From contig NZ_BMQA01000025.1 of NCBI RefSeq assembly GCF_014647875.1, forward strand, positions 1 through 64,000: a stretch of 64,000 bases of DNA, given 5' to 3'. This document shows, piece by piece, positions 51,323 to 59,979 of the stretch. The notes under the pieces are model-generated. The model saw only the letters and a list, made by a program, of their open reading frames with translations, made no database searches and was not told the origin of the DNA. This DNA comes from Streptomyces brasiliensis (lineage in GTDB: Bacteria; Actinomycetota; Actinomycetes; Streptomycetales; Streptomycetaceae). A program made the translations under genes and the position numbers. The first letter of the stretch is position 1. The number at the start of each line of letters is the position of its first letter.

Positions 51323-53374
51323 GTGAGCGCCAGGGATCTTCACGAGCAGGCCGAGCGGGCACTGGAACTGGTCTGGCAGCCGCTCACGATCAAGAACGTC
51401 ACGCTCCGCAACCGCATTGTCCGGTCCGCGCACGGCACCGGCTTCGCCCGGGGCCTGGTGACGGACACACTGAAGGCCTATCAGCTCGAACGGGCCCGGG
51501 GTGGCGTCGCACTCGGGTTCGGTGAGGGCGGGCAGGTCCACTGGAGCTCACCCGGCTTTTTGGACCTGACCACCGACGACGTCCTCGACGGGCTCGCCGA
51601 CATGGCGGCGGCCGTGCAGGCCGAGGGCATGAAACTGTTCCAGCAACTCATGCACGGCGGCCCGACGCTCTACGCCCACGACGGATCGGCACCCTGGGCG
51701 GCCTCGGCGGTGCCGGACCCGGTCCTCGGTCTGGTGCCGCACCCGATGACCAAGAACATGATCGAGGAGGTCGTCGAAGGCTTCGCCGCCGCGGCGGGCC
51801 GGGTCCAACAGGCCGGACTGGACGGCGTCGAGCTGCACGGCGGACACAGCTACCTCTTCAGTTCCTTCCTCTCTCCGGCCACCAACCGTCGCACCGACGA
51901 GTACGGCGGGTCGTTGGAGAACCGGTCGCGGATTCTGTTCGAGGCTCTACGCGCTGTCCGGGACCGGGTCGGCCCGGACTTCGTCGTCGGTGTGCGGCTC
52001 TCTCCGGACGGTGCCGACAACATGACCACGGCCGACGACATCGGCCAGGTGGTGGAGCGGCTGGAGGCCGAGGGTCTGGTCGATTACCTCAATGTCTCCT
52101 ACGGCAGCCACTACCGCCGGTCCAAGCTGATCGGTGTCACCCGGGAACCGCGGTGCTACATGGTCAAACAGGTCACCGGGGAGATCACCAAGCGAGCCGC
52201 GCTGCCCACCATGGTCACCGGCAGGATCCTCTCTCTGCACGATGCCGAGGAGATCCTGCGCAACGGAGAGGCCGACATGGTCTCGATGGTCCGCGCGCTC
52301 ATCGCCGACCCGCACCTGGTCAAGAAGACCAGGGAGGGGCGTACCGCGGAGGTCCGGCCCTGCATCTCCTGCAACCAGGCGTGTGCCGGCGGCCTCACCA
52401 GCCGCGGCCTGATGGGATGCGTGGTCAACCCGGCCTGCGGCTACGAGAAGGACCGCGGTGACCATCTGCTTCGGATCAGCCCGCGTCGGCGTACCGTGCT
52501 GGTCATCGGCGGCGGTCCGGCGGGCCTCGAGGCAGCCCGCTCGTGCGCGTTGGCCGGGCACCGCGTCGTCCTGCACGAGCGTGCCGACCGGTTGGGCGGT
52601 CAGCTCACGCTGATAGAGAAGTCCCCGTCACGCTCCGATGTGGCCTCGCTGCTGCCCTATTACGAGGCGGAGATGGCCCGCCTCGGCGTCGAGGTCGTGC
52701 TGAACTCCCCGCTCGACTCCCGCGAGGCGGTCGACGCGGTCGGTGCCGACCGGGTCGTCGTCGCGACCGGAGCGACTCCGCGTCGCGACGGCTTCCAGGC
52801 ATGGCGGCCGGGTGAGTCGCCGGCGGGTCTGGCGAGCATCGAGCTGCTGACCGGCTGGGACGTCCTGTCCGGCGCCGAGATCACCGGGCCGGTGCTGCTG
52901 GTCGACGAGCTCGGACACTACGAGGCCATCGACGTTGCCGAGACTCTCGTCCGGGCGGGTCATCAGGTGCATCACGTGACCCGCTTCTCGAACCTCGCTG
53001 CCAACATCCCGGTCGCCTACGACTACGCCGCGGCACCACATGCGGAAGAGCTCTACAAGGGCGACTACGAGCTCTACACACGCACCCTCGTCCATGCCGT
53101 CGAGCCGGGCAGGGCCACCGTGGCCCCGCTGGCGGCCCCGAACCGGTTCCAGGTGCTGGATGTGAACACGTTCGTGTTCATGTCCGGTGCCGTGCCCGAC
53201 CACGCACTGCACGCCGAGCTCGAGGACATCCCGGACCTCTACGTCATCGGTGACGCGCTCGGACCGCGCACGCTGGAGCCGGCGATCACCGAGGGTTCAC
53301 TGGCCGCCGCCCGTTTCGAAGCGAACTGGCAGCGCGCGACATGGGTTCGTTACTCCGGCGGAAGCTCGGTCTGA
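51323..53374 (+). CDS. Old-yellow-enzyme/Fe-S flavoprotein reductase (first)
   Basis: This 683-residue enzyme has the layout of 2,4-dienoyl-CoA reductase, trimethylamine dehydrogenase and BaiCD/BaiH. An N-terminal FMN TIM barrel (about 10-370; ELHGGHSYLFSSFLSP and RRTDEYGGSLENR) comes first, then a [4Fe-4S] motif CxxCxxxC with a fourth Cys 12 residues on (PCISCNQAC, LMGCVVNP). An FAD/NAD(P)-binding domain follows (VLVIGGGPAGLEAARSCALA, RVVVATGATP). It would reduce an alpha,beta-unsaturated carbonyl or dienoyl-CoA. The GTG at 51323 has AAAGGA 7 bp upstream. The stop lies 12 bp before the next gene, which is a paralogue. Confidence 0.94.
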   Translation: MSARDLHEQAERALELVWQPLTIKNVTLRNRIVRSAHGTGFARGLVTDTLKAYQLERARGGVALGFGEGGQVHWSSPGFLDLTTDDVLDGLADMAAAVQAEGMKLFQQLMHGGPTLYAHDGSAPWAASAVPDPVLGLVPHPMTKNMIEEVVEGFAAAAGRVQQAGLDGVELHGGHSYLFSSFLSPATNRRTDEYGGSLENRSRILFEALRAVRDRVGPDFVVGVRLSPDGADNMTTADDIGQVVERLEAEGLVDYLNVSYGSHYRRSKLIGVTREPRCYMVKQVTGEITKRAALPTMVTGRILSLHDAEEILRNGEADMVSMVRALIADPHLVKKTREGRTAEVRPCISCNQACAGGLTSRGLMGCVVNPACGYEKDRGDHLLRISPRRRTVLVIGGGPAGLEAARSCALAGHRVVLHERADRLGGQLTLIEKSPSRSDVASLLPYYEAEMARLGVEVVLNSPLDSREAVDAVGADRVVVATGATPRRDGFQAWRPGESPAGLASIELLTGWDVLSGAEITGPVLLVDELGHYEAIDVAETLVRAGHQVHHVTRFSNLAANIPVAYDYAAAPHAEELYKGDYELYTRTLVHAVEPGRATVAPLAAPNRFQVLDVNTFVFMSGAVPDHALHAELEDIPDLYVIGDALGPRTLEPAITEGSLAAARFEANWQRATWVRYSGGSSV

Positions 53375-53386
53375 GGAAGGGGTGTC

Positions 53387-55393
53387 ATGGATCTCGAGCA
53401 CGTGCTCTCACCGCTCCGAGTGGGGTCGCTGACGATCCGTAACCGCATCGCGACGACGGCCCACATGACGGGGTACGCCGAGAACGGCCTGGTTTCCGAC
53501 ATCCTCGTCGAGTACCTGACCGCCCGGGCGCGCGGGGGCGTCGGCCTGCTGATCACCGAGGCCGGCTCCGTCCACCCGACGTACCGACCCGCGTCGTACC
53601 AGCTCTACCGTGACGACGTCGGGCCCGGCCTGGCCCGGCTTGCTGCCGCCGTCCATGCGGAGGGCGCGGTGCTGTTCGGTCAGGCCAACCACGGCGGGGC
53701 GGCCTCGCCACCGCTGCCCGACGGCCGCCCGGCGTATTCCGCGTCCGACAACGACGGCCTCAACGGGGCGCCGGCCCGGGCGATGACGCATGCCGAGATC
53801 GCGGAGATCCAGGACGCTTTCGTGCACGCCGCACAAGTGATGTCGGACGCCGGGCTGGACGGCTGCGAGGTGCACGGCGCCCACCACTACCTTGTCAACC
53901 ACTTCCTCTCGTCGCTCTACAACCGGCGCGAGGACGAGTACGGCGGAAGCTTCGACAACCGGTTGCGGTTCGCCGCCGAGATCCTCGAGCGGATGCGGGC
54001 CGAGACCCGGCCGGGTTTCGTCCTGGGCGTGCGGCTCAGCGCGGACATCGGCCCGGGCGGCATCGACTCCGAGGTGATGCTCGCGATCGGGCAGGCGCTG
54101 CAGGAGCGCGGCCTCGTCGACTACGTCGGATTCTCGCTCGGCGGCCGGACCCCCGAGGCGTTTCCGCTGATGACCGGCGGGATGGAGCGGCCGGCCGGCT
54201 ACGAACTGCCGTGGAACGAACTGCCTTCGCGCGGCCTTTCGCTGCCCACCCTGGTCACCGGGCGCTATCGCACGCTGGAGCAGGCCGACGAGGCCATCGC
54301 CTCGGGCGCCGCGGACCTGATCGGCATGACACGGGCCCATATAGCCGACCCGGATCTGGTCCGCAAGACGACGTCCGGGCAGGCCGCGCGGGTGCGGCCC
54401 TGCATCGGCTGCAACGAGTGCCAGCGCTCGATCATCACCGAGGGCGCGATCCGGTGCGCCGTCAACCCGGCGCTCCCGGGCGCCGGAACCACGGGCGACC
54501 TGCCGTTCCCCATCCGGCGGGCCCGTCGGGTCACCGTCGTCGGCGGCGGCCCGGCCGGTCTCGAGGCCGCCCGGGCCGCGGCGCTGGCCGGGCACACCGT
54601 GACGCTGTTCGAGGAGACCGACGAGCTCGGCGGAGTGGCCCGCCGCGCCGCGCGGGTGATGCCGAACGCTGCCGGCATGCTCGACGCGATCGCCTGGTCC
54701 GAGCGCGAGGTGCGCGGCGCGGGCGTCGACGTACGGCTGGGTGTGGGCGCGACGGTCGACGCCGTCCTCGCCACCTCGCCCGACCTGGTCATCGCGGCCA
54801 CCGGATCGGTGCCGAAGCCGGGCGCCCGCCAAACGGCGCGGCCCGGTGCGGCTGTTGCGGGCGCGCACCTGCCGCACGTGATGCACTCGCGGGAGGTTCT
54901 CGGACTGACCACCGTCCCGGCGGCCGCGGTCGTGGTCGACGAGATCGGTGAGTACGAGGCCCTCGGGGTGAGCGAGATGCTCGTCGAAAGAGGGGCGCAG
55001 GTCACCTTCGTGACGCCGTTCGCGTCGGTCGGACTGCGGGCGGACGCGACCGGACGCCCCTCGACCGCGCTCGGCCGGCTCCGCGCCCACGGCCGGTTCA
55101 CGGCGCTGCCGCTGTCGATGGTCGTGGCGATCAACGGGACCGCCGTCGACGTCGAAGACCTCCTCGGCCACACGGTGTCCACGCACGAGGCGGGCCTGGT
55201 GGTGATGGTGACCCGCACGGCGCCGTCGCGGCCCTCGTGGACGGCACGGTTGGGGGTCCCGGTGGAATACGTCGGCGACGCGGTTCTCCCGCGGTCCTAC
55301 CGGACCGCGGTGCTGGAGGGATACGTGGCGGCGACGCGGATCGAGGAGCTCTGCGGCACGGAGCAGGGAGCGACATCGGAGGCAAGGGCATGA
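53387..55393 (+). CDS. Old-yellow-enzyme/Fe-S flavoprotein reductase (second)
   Basis: This 668-residue paralogue has the FMN barrel (VHGAHHYLVNHFLSSLYNRR, EDEYGGSFDNR), the [4Fe-4S] motif CxxCxxC with a fourth Cys 12 later (PCIGCNECQ, AIRCAVNP) and the FAD/NAD(P) domain (VTVVGGGPAGLEAARAAALA, LVIAATGSVP). The barrel differs enough from the first copy that a different substrate or stereochemistry is likely. The tandem of two such genes mirrors baiCD/baiH in bile-acid 7-dehydroxylating bacteria, where the pair acts on the two stereoisomeric enones. It overlaps the next start (ATGA). Confidence 0.94.
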   Translation: MDLEHVLSPLRVGSLTIRNRIATTAHMTGYAENGLVSDILVEYLTARARGGVGLLITEAGSVHPTYRPASYQLYRDDVGPGLARLAAAVHAEGAVLFGQANHGGAASPPLPDGRPAYSASDNDGLNGAPARAMTHAEIAEIQDAFVHAAQVMSDAGLDGCEVHGAHHYLVNHFLSSLYNRREDEYGGSFDNRLRFAAEILERMRAETRPGFVLGVRLSADIGPGGIDSEVMLAIGQALQERGLVDYVGFSLGGRTPEAFPLMTGGMERPAGYELPWNELPSRGLSLPTLVTGRYRTLEQADEAIASGAADLIGMTRAHIADPDLVRKTTSGQAARVRPCIGCNECQRSIITEGAIRCAVNPALPGAGTTGDLPFPIRRARRVTVVGGGPAGLEAARAAALAGHTVTLFEETDELGGVARRAARVMPNAAGMLDAIAWSEREVRGAGVDVRLGVGATVDAVLATSPDLVIAATGSVPKPGARQTARPGAAVAGAHLPHVMHSREVLGLTTVPAAAVVVDEIGEYEALGVSEMLVERGAQVTFVTPFASVGLRADATGRPSTALGRLRAHGRFTALPLSMVVAINGTAVDVEDLLGHTVSTHEAGLVVMVTRTAPSRPSWTARLGVPVEYVGDAVLPRSYRTAVLEGYVAATRIEELCGTEQGATSEARA

Positions 55394-56313
55394 CGGAGCC
55401 TTTGGGCATGGCCGAATCGGTGCAGGTGGTCGAGGTCGGCCCCCGCGACGGCCTGCAGAACGAGGCGACGATCCTCGCCGCCGAGGACAAGGTCCGGTTC
55501 ATCGAGCTGGCGATCGCGGCCGGTGTCCGCCGGGTGGAGGCGGTCTCCTTCGTCCGTCCGGATGCCGTGCCGCAGATGGCCGACGCCGAGAAGGTGATGG
55601 CCCAGGTCTCCCGGCGCGACGACGTGTCCTACATCGGGCTGGTGCTCAACAGACGCGGCTTCCAGCGGGCGCTGGACTCCGGTGTCGACGAGATCAACCT
55701 GGTGCTCGCCGCCAGTAACTCCTTCAACCTCCGCAATCAGAAAGCCACCACCGACTCCCTCGTCGCGATGGTCGAGGAAGTGCTCGATCTCGCCTCGTCC
55801 GCCGGAATGCCGGCGTCGGTGACGATCGCGACCGCGTTCGGCTGCCCCTTCGAGGGCGAGGTGCCGCCCGACGTGGTCGCCGGCCTCGTGGCGCGGGCGT
55901 CGGCCGCCGGCGCCCGCGAGATCGCGCTGGCCGACACCATCGGGGTCGGCGTGCCGCGCCAAGTGCGTGAGCTCTTCGACATCGCCCGAGGACTGACCGA
56001 CGCGCCCCTTCGGGCGCACTTCCACAACACCCGCAACACGGGCTACGCCAACGCCGTGACGGCCCTCGACATCGGAGTGGACATCCTCGACTCGAGCATC
56101 GGCGGCATCGGCGGCTGCCCGTTCGCGCCCCGGGCGACGGGCAACATCGCCACCGAGGACCTCGTCTACACCCTGGACCGCTCGGGCTACGCCAGCGGGC
56201 TGTCCGTCCCCGCGCTCGTCACCGCCGCCGAGTTCGTCGGCAAGAAGCTCGGCAAGGAGGTCCCCTCGATGGTATCGAAAGCGGGCGGCTTCCCGCGGGG
56301 GGCGGCATCATGA
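55390..56313 (+). CDS. HMG-CoA lyase-type aldolase
   Basis: This 307-residue TIM-barrel lyase shows VEVGPRDGLQNEATILAAED (metal and substrate Asp/Arg), the strand VSFVRPDAVPQMADAEK, HFHNTRNTGYAN (metal His pair) and the flexible active-site loop GGIGGCPFAPRATGNIATED with its Cys. The family cleaves 3-hydroxy-3-methylglutaryl-CoA or related 3-hydroxy-acyl thioesters to acetyl-CoA and an acid. In this cluster it may split a tertiary 3-hydroxyacyl-CoA with a methyl branch, analogous to the last step of acyclic terpene or leucine degradation. It is coupled to its neighbours by ATGA overlaps on both sides. Confidence 0.94.
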   Translation: MTEPLGMAESVQVVEVGPRDGLQNEATILAAEDKVRFIELAIAAGVRRVEAVSFVRPDAVPQMADAEKVMAQVSRRDDVSYIGLVLNRRGFQRALDSGVDEINLVLAASNSFNLRNQKATTDSLVAMVEEVLDLASSAGMPASVTIATAFGCPFEGEVPPDVVAGLVARASAAGAREIALADTIGVGVPRQVRELFDIARGLTDAPLRAHFHNTRNTGYANAVTALDIGVDILDSSIGGIGGCPFAPRATGNIATEDLVYTLDRSGYASGLSVPALVTAAEFVGKKLGKEVPSMVSKAGGFPRGAAS

Positions 56314-56726
56314 CGTCCCCGCGCCCGGAGGTTCCGGCGAGCCACCTCGATCTGACAAGAGCCATGACCGCCACCCTGTCCACGATCGGTGTGGACGGGC
56401 TCCCGCAGGTCACGGCTGTCGCATTCCATTACGACGAGGCCGACGGCGTCTTCCGCATCTCGCTCAACGACTCCCGGCAGAAGGCCCGCAACCTGCGGCG
56501 GACCCCGCTGGCCACACTCTTCATCATCGATCCCGAGAACAGGTTCCGGACCCTCGAGGTCCGCGCCGGCGTCGAGGTCGAACCCGACGCCGACTTCTCG
56601 TTCGCGGCCGAGGCAGGCGCGAAGTACGGCCACGACTTCCACGACCACGACCTGCCGGGTCAGACCCGCAGCAAGGTCACCTTCCATCCGCGGCGGATCG
56701 TCGCGACGGACGTGACGCCGCACTGA
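56310..56726 (+). CDS. PPOX-class F420-dependent oxidoreductase (split barrel)
   Basis: This 138-residue split-beta-barrel protein starts with SHLDLTRAMTATLSTIGVDG and has PQVTAVAFHYDEADGVFRIS, NDSRQKARNLRRTPLATLFI and KVTFHPRRIVA. This pattern is the TIGR03618-type F420-binding PPOX family. It likely reduces a double bond or acts on an aromatic ring with F420H2. It is the last gene of the operon and ends 15 bp from a convergent epimerase gene. The role in the pathway is inferred from position only. Confidence 0.88.
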   Translation: MTSPRPEVPASHLDLTRAMTATLSTIGVDGLPQVTAVAFHYDEADGVFRISLNDSRQKARNLRRTPLATLFIIDPENRFRTLEVRAGVEVEPDADFSFAAEAGAKYGHDFHDHDLPGQTRSKVTFHPRRIVATDVTPH

Positions 56727-56741
56727 GGCCCGGTCAGGGCC

Positions 56742-57869
56742 TCAGCGCCCCCGGGCGTCTGCCTGGAGTGACGGCACCCTGGGGTGCGGCATCGCATGCG
56801 CCATCTCGACGGCGGTGTCCGGCGCGTGCCGGCGGACGTAGGCGCGGGCGTGGTCCCATGCGGCCAGCAGTCGGTTCTCCATGGCGTAGTCGAATCGCGC
56901 GTTGTACGTCGGGTAGTTCTCGGCGGTGACGGGGTGCTCGGTAAGCCAGGCGACGGTCTCGGCGAGAGCGTCGGCGGCCGTGACGACCTCGCGGTAGCCG
57001 AGCAGCCGTTTGGCACGCGAGGCGTCGACGAGGACGTGCGGGCGGGCCGTGGGGGAGAGCAGTTCGCCCATGGCGGAGGGGGCGAGTTCGGACGGGATGC
57101 CGACGAACTCCATGTCCGCGCCGAGCAGCATGGCCACGTTCTCGGCCCACTGGCGGGTGGTCTGCTGGTCGTCGTCGGCGACGTTGAACGCCTCGCCCGC
57201 GGCGGCCGGGTTGCCGACCGCGCACAACAGCACCTCGGCGGCGTTGCGGGCGGCGCAACGGGTCACGATCCACAGGCCTGCATCGGGGAGGATCATCCGG
57301 TGCCGCCCGTCCGCGATCCGCTTCATGACGGCCCACTCCCACGGCACGATGTTGCGAGGGCCGTAGATCTGGGAGTAGCGGACCATGGTGGCGGCATAAG
57401 CCCCCTCCGCGCCGAGGCGGAACACCTCCCGCTCGGCTGCCACCATCTTCGCTGCGAAGGGAGCGACCGGCTCGCAGGCGTCGGCGAGCGTGCTGTCCTC
57501 GCGTGCGAGCAGTCGCATGCCGTAGGGCTTGGTGCCGGCCGGGTCGAAGAACCCCCGGTAGACCGGGACGCCGCCGACCCCGATGAACTGCCCGCACTTG
57601 CCGGCGAAGGCCTGAGAGACGGTCCTGAGCCGTCCGTACGTCGCCAGAACGACGTCCCAGGTACGGGTGGCGATGGCGTCGTCGAGGGTCTCGGGGAAAT
57701 GCGGGTCCGCGTGGATGTGGCGGACGTCGGGCAGTCCCGGCGATTCGTGGACGCCGCGGTGGAGGATCTCCACGTCGTACCCGCGCTCCAGCAGTCCGGT
57801 GAGAAGGTGCGGCCCGGTCGGGCCGGTGCCGCCGACGACGAGTGCGGTACGGGAGGACTTCATAACCAT
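56742..57869 (-). CDS. NAD-dependent epimerase/dehydratase
   Basis: This 375-residue extended-SDR protein begins ALVVGGTGPTGPHLLTGLLE (cofactor loop), then LATYGRLRTVSQAFAG, FIGVGGVPVYRGFFD, RYSQIYGPRN (Tyr-type catalytic region) and FNVADDDQQTTRQWAE. The C-terminus extends past the usual end. Such enzymes in catabolic clusters often act as hydroxysteroid-like dehydrogenases or as epimerases of CoA thioesters. The start may be the ATG at 57869 or the second at 57863. The dyad motif at 57864 covers both, so its own promoter is under control of that motif. Confidence 0.9.
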   Translation of the reverse strand: MVMKSSRTALVVGGTGPTGPHLLTGLLERGYDVEILHRGVHESPGLPDVRHIHADPHFPETLDDAIATRTWDVVLATYGRLRTVSQAFAGKCGQFIGVGGVPVYRGFFDPAGTKPYGMRLLAREDSTLADACEPVAPFAAKMVAAEREVFRLGAEGAYAATMVRYSQIYGPRNIVPWEWAVMKRIADGRHRMILPDAGLWIVTRCAARNAAEVLLCAVGNPAAAGEAFNVADDDQQTTRQWAENVAMLLGADMEFVGIPSELAPSAMGELLSPTARPHVLVDASRAKRLLGYREVVTAADALAETVAWLTEHPVTAENYPTYNARFDYAMENRLLAAWDHARAYVRRHAPDTAVEMAHAMPHPRVPSLQADARGR

Positions 57870-57884
57870 ACGGTAATTGGTTTA
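57864..57884. promoter_or_regulatory. Cluster-wide dyad motif, site 8
   Basis: AACCA, 9 bp, TGGTT is the most symmetric of the nine sites (5-bp perfect arms). It lies on the start of the epimerase gene and 50 bp upstream of the divergent CoA-transferase gene. Confidence 0.6.
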
Positions 57885-57935
57885 CGCTGTCGGCGCCACT
57901 GGTGCCGTGCGCCGGTGCGGATCACAGGAGGAGAC

Positions 57936-59114
57936 ATGTCAGGACCGCTGAGCGGGCTGTCGATCGTGGAGCTCGGCGGCCTGGGCCCGAGTGCCTTTGC
58001 GACCATGCTGATGGCCGACCTCGGCGCGGACGTGATCCGGATCGACCGGGCGCGGGCCGCACACGGCGGTGTCGAGGCCGCGGCCGAGCCGAGGTTCGAC
58101 CTGCTCAACCGCGGCAAGCGGTCCCTGGCTCTGGACCTCAAGCGGTCCGAGGCCGTGGAGATTGTGCTCTCGCTCGTCGAGCGGGCGGATGCCGTGACCG
58201 AGCCGTTCCGGCCGGGCGTCGCCGAACGGCTCGGGCTGGGCCCCGACATCTGCCTGGCCCGCAACCCGAAACTCGTCTACGCCCGGATGACCGGCTGGGG
58301 TCAGGAGGGCCCGTTGTCCGCGACCGCCGGCCACGACATCAACTACATCGCCCTCACCGGCGCCCTGCACGGCATCGGCCGAGCCGATGGACCACCGCAG
58401 ATCCCGGTCAACTACCTGGGCGACTTCGGCGGAGGCGCGACCTATCTCGTCATCGGCCTGCTCGCCGCACTGCGGGAGGCCGCGAGCACCGGCACGGGCC
58501 AGGTCGTCGACGCGGCCATCGTCGACGGTGTCTCCCATCTGCTCTCCAGCACTCTTGCGATGTACGCCGGCGGCATGTGGCAGGACCGGCGCGGCGTGAA
58601 CGTCCTCGACGGCGGCGCCCCCTTCTACTCCGTCTACGAGTGCGCCGACGGCGGGTGCGTCGCGGTGGGTGCCGGCGAGGCGAAGTTCTACGCCGAGCTG
58701 CTCCGCCGGCTCGGGCTCGACGACGACCCGCGTCACCAGCTCGACGAGTCCCGCTGGCCGGACCTGCGCCGACGGATGGCCGCGGTCTTCGCCACCCGGA
58801 CCCGCGGTGAGTGGGCGGCGGAGTTCGAGCAGACGGACTGCTGCGTGACTCCGGTGCTCGGCCTGGTCGAGGCCGCCGACCATCCGCACATACGGTTCCG
58901 GCGGTCGCTGGGGGTGCGCGACGGCGTCCTCCAGGCCGGTACGGCACCCCGGTTCTCGGGTTCGGCCCCCGGCGTTCCGACGCCGCCGCCCTTGCCGGGA
59001 CAGCACAGCCGCGACATCCTCGCCGCCCTCGGACTCGACGCCGACCGGCTCGTCGAGACGGGTGTGGTGACCGCGAGCCCCGTACCACAGGATCCGAAGG
59101 AGAAGCAGCGATGA
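57936..59114 (+). CDS. CaiB/BaiF CoA-transferase-family protein, alpha-methylacyl-CoA racemase type
   Basis: This 392-residue family III CoA-transferase-fold protein shows VELGGLGPSAFATMLMADLG, RGKRSLALDLK, WGQEGPLSATAGHDINYIAL (His133) and NYLGDFGGGATYLVIG (Asp163), then GAGEAKFYAELLRRLGL (Glu248). His, Asp and Glu in these places are the catalytic residues of alpha-methylacyl-CoA racemase rather than the Asp of true transferases (GQxxD). It should epimerise the 2-methyl centre of a branched acyl-CoA, so that (S)-specific acyl-CoA dehydrogenases can act. It is followed by a ferredoxin with a 4-bp overlap. Confidence 0.94.
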   Translation: MSGPLSGLSIVELGGLGPSAFATMLMADLGADVIRIDRARAAHGGVEAAAEPRFDLLNRGKRSLALDLKRSEAVEIVLSLVERADAVTEPFRPGVAERLGLGPDICLARNPKLVYARMTGWGQEGPLSATAGHDINYIALTGALHGIGRADGPPQIPVNYLGDFGGGATYLVIGLLAALREAASTGTGQVVDAAIVDGVSHLLSSTLAMYAGGMWQDRRGVNVLDGGAPFYSVYECADGGCVAVGAGEAKFYAELLRRLGLDDDPRHQLDESRWPDLRRRMAAVFATRTRGEWAAEFEQTDCCVTPVLGLVEAADHPHIRFRRSLGVRDGVLQAGTAPRFSGSAPGVPTPPPLPGQHSRDILAALGLDADRLVETGVVTASPVPQDPKEKQR

Positions 59115-59305
59115 CCAAGGCAGTGATCGACACCGACAAGTGCGTGGGCCACGGCCAGTGCGCGATGATGGCCCCTGACGTGTTCGACCTCGATGCCGAC
59201 GGCTACGCCCGCGTGATCGCCGCCGACATCACCGGCGACCTGCGCCGCGACACCGAGACCGCGGCCATGGCCTGCCCCGAGCAGGCCATCGGCATCGAGG
59301 ACTGA
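59111..59305 (+). CDS. [3Fe-4S] ferredoxin
   Basis: This 64-residue ferredoxin has only three cysteines in cluster positions: Cys11 and Cys17 in CVGHGQCAMMAPDVF and Cys55 in ACPEQAI. The second cluster Cys is replaced by His, as in the P450-associated [3Fe-4S] ferredoxins of actinomycetes (FdxE, SuaB/SubB type). It would deliver electrons from the reductase at 28723 to the P450s. It overlaps the CoA transferase stop (ATGA) and lies right before a MarR gene. Confidence 0.95.
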   Translation: MTKAVIDTDKCVGHGQCAMMAPDVFDLDADGYARVIAADITGDLRRDTETAAMACPEQAIGIED

Positions 59306-59306
59306 G

Positions 59307-59840
59307 GTGGGTGGCCCTATCCTTCTGGACGTGAACTCCCGTCACACGCAGGCGCAGCCGAGCTTTCGCGACATCCTCCATGCCCGGCTCGTCGAGCAGG
59401 GCACCGTGCCACCCGATGTCGCCGACCGCACCGACCTGGTCTTCAATCTGACCAAGTTCTGGAACCGACTCGGCCAGGACGCCGAGTCGGTTCACCGTCG
59501 ACTGGGCTGGAGCTGGGCCGGGTTCCGCTTGATGAACCTGCTGTGGGTTGCCGGTCCCCTGGAGGCCCGGCACCTCACGCGGCTTTCGGGAGCCTCGCGC
59601 GCCGCCACCTCGGCCGTTCTCAACACTCTGGAGCGCGACGGCCTGATCAGCCGTGACCGAAGCGAGAGCGACCGCCGCCAGGTGCTGGTCTCGCTCACGG
59701 AGGAGGGCAGCTCCAGGCTCATGGAAGGCCTGCGCGCCCAGGCCGAGCGCGACCGCGCCTGGTTCGCCGTTCTTACCCCTGAGGAGCAGCAGCAGCTCGG
59801 CCGGCTCCTGATGCGGCTCGCCGACCAGCGCACGCCGTGA
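59307..59840 (+). CDS. MarR-family regulator
   Basis: This 177-residue protein has a MarR winged helix at about residues 65-130: SWAGFRLMNLLWVAGPLEAR, HLTRLSGASRAATSAVLNTL, ERDGLISRDRSESDRRQVLV. Its C-terminus continues in a helix for dimerisation. Its GTG start (59307) follows the ferredoxin stop directly, so it is co-transcribed with the ferredoxin and CoA transferase genes. It might bind the AAYCA-N9-NGRTT sites, since MarR dimers often recognise such short dyads. An alternative start GTG at 59331 is possible. Confidence 0.92.
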   Translation: MGGPILLDVNSRHTQAQPSFRDILHARLVEQGTVPPDVADRTDLVFNLTKFWNRLGQDAESVHRRLGWSWAGFRLMNLLWVAGPLEARHLTRLSGASRAATSAVLNTLERDGLISRDRSESDRRQVLVSLTEEGSSRLMEGLRAQAERDRAWFAVLTPEEQQQLGRLLMRLADQRTP

Positions 59841-59869
59841 CGTCGGCGGTATGAGCTTCCGCAAGCAAT

Positions 59870-59891
59870 AACCAATCAATGCTTGTTTAAG
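59870..59891. promoter_or_regulatory. Cluster-wide dyad motif, site 9
   Basis: AACCA, 9 bp, TGTTT, about 90 bp upstream of the fused E1 gene and directly after the MarR gene. Confidence 0.5.
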
Positions 59892-59979
59892 TCCCCCTCC
59901 TGTGCGACAGTGAGCCCGGTCGCGATTGCGGTCCGTGACGGACGCCGCGACTCGATCCCCCGCGAGGACAGGGAGCACG

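Noticed and set aside
53408-55186. A 592-codon minus-strand open frame opposite the second OYE gene
   Set aside because: Antisense shadow; the plus strand carries the FMN barrel, the cluster cysteines and the FAD domain.
51323-59114. Calling the cluster an actual bile-acid bai operon
   Set aside because: The shared families are suggestive, but order, P450s and F420 enzymes differ, and no enzyme here has a demonstrated bile-acid activity. Kept only as an inference in the findings.
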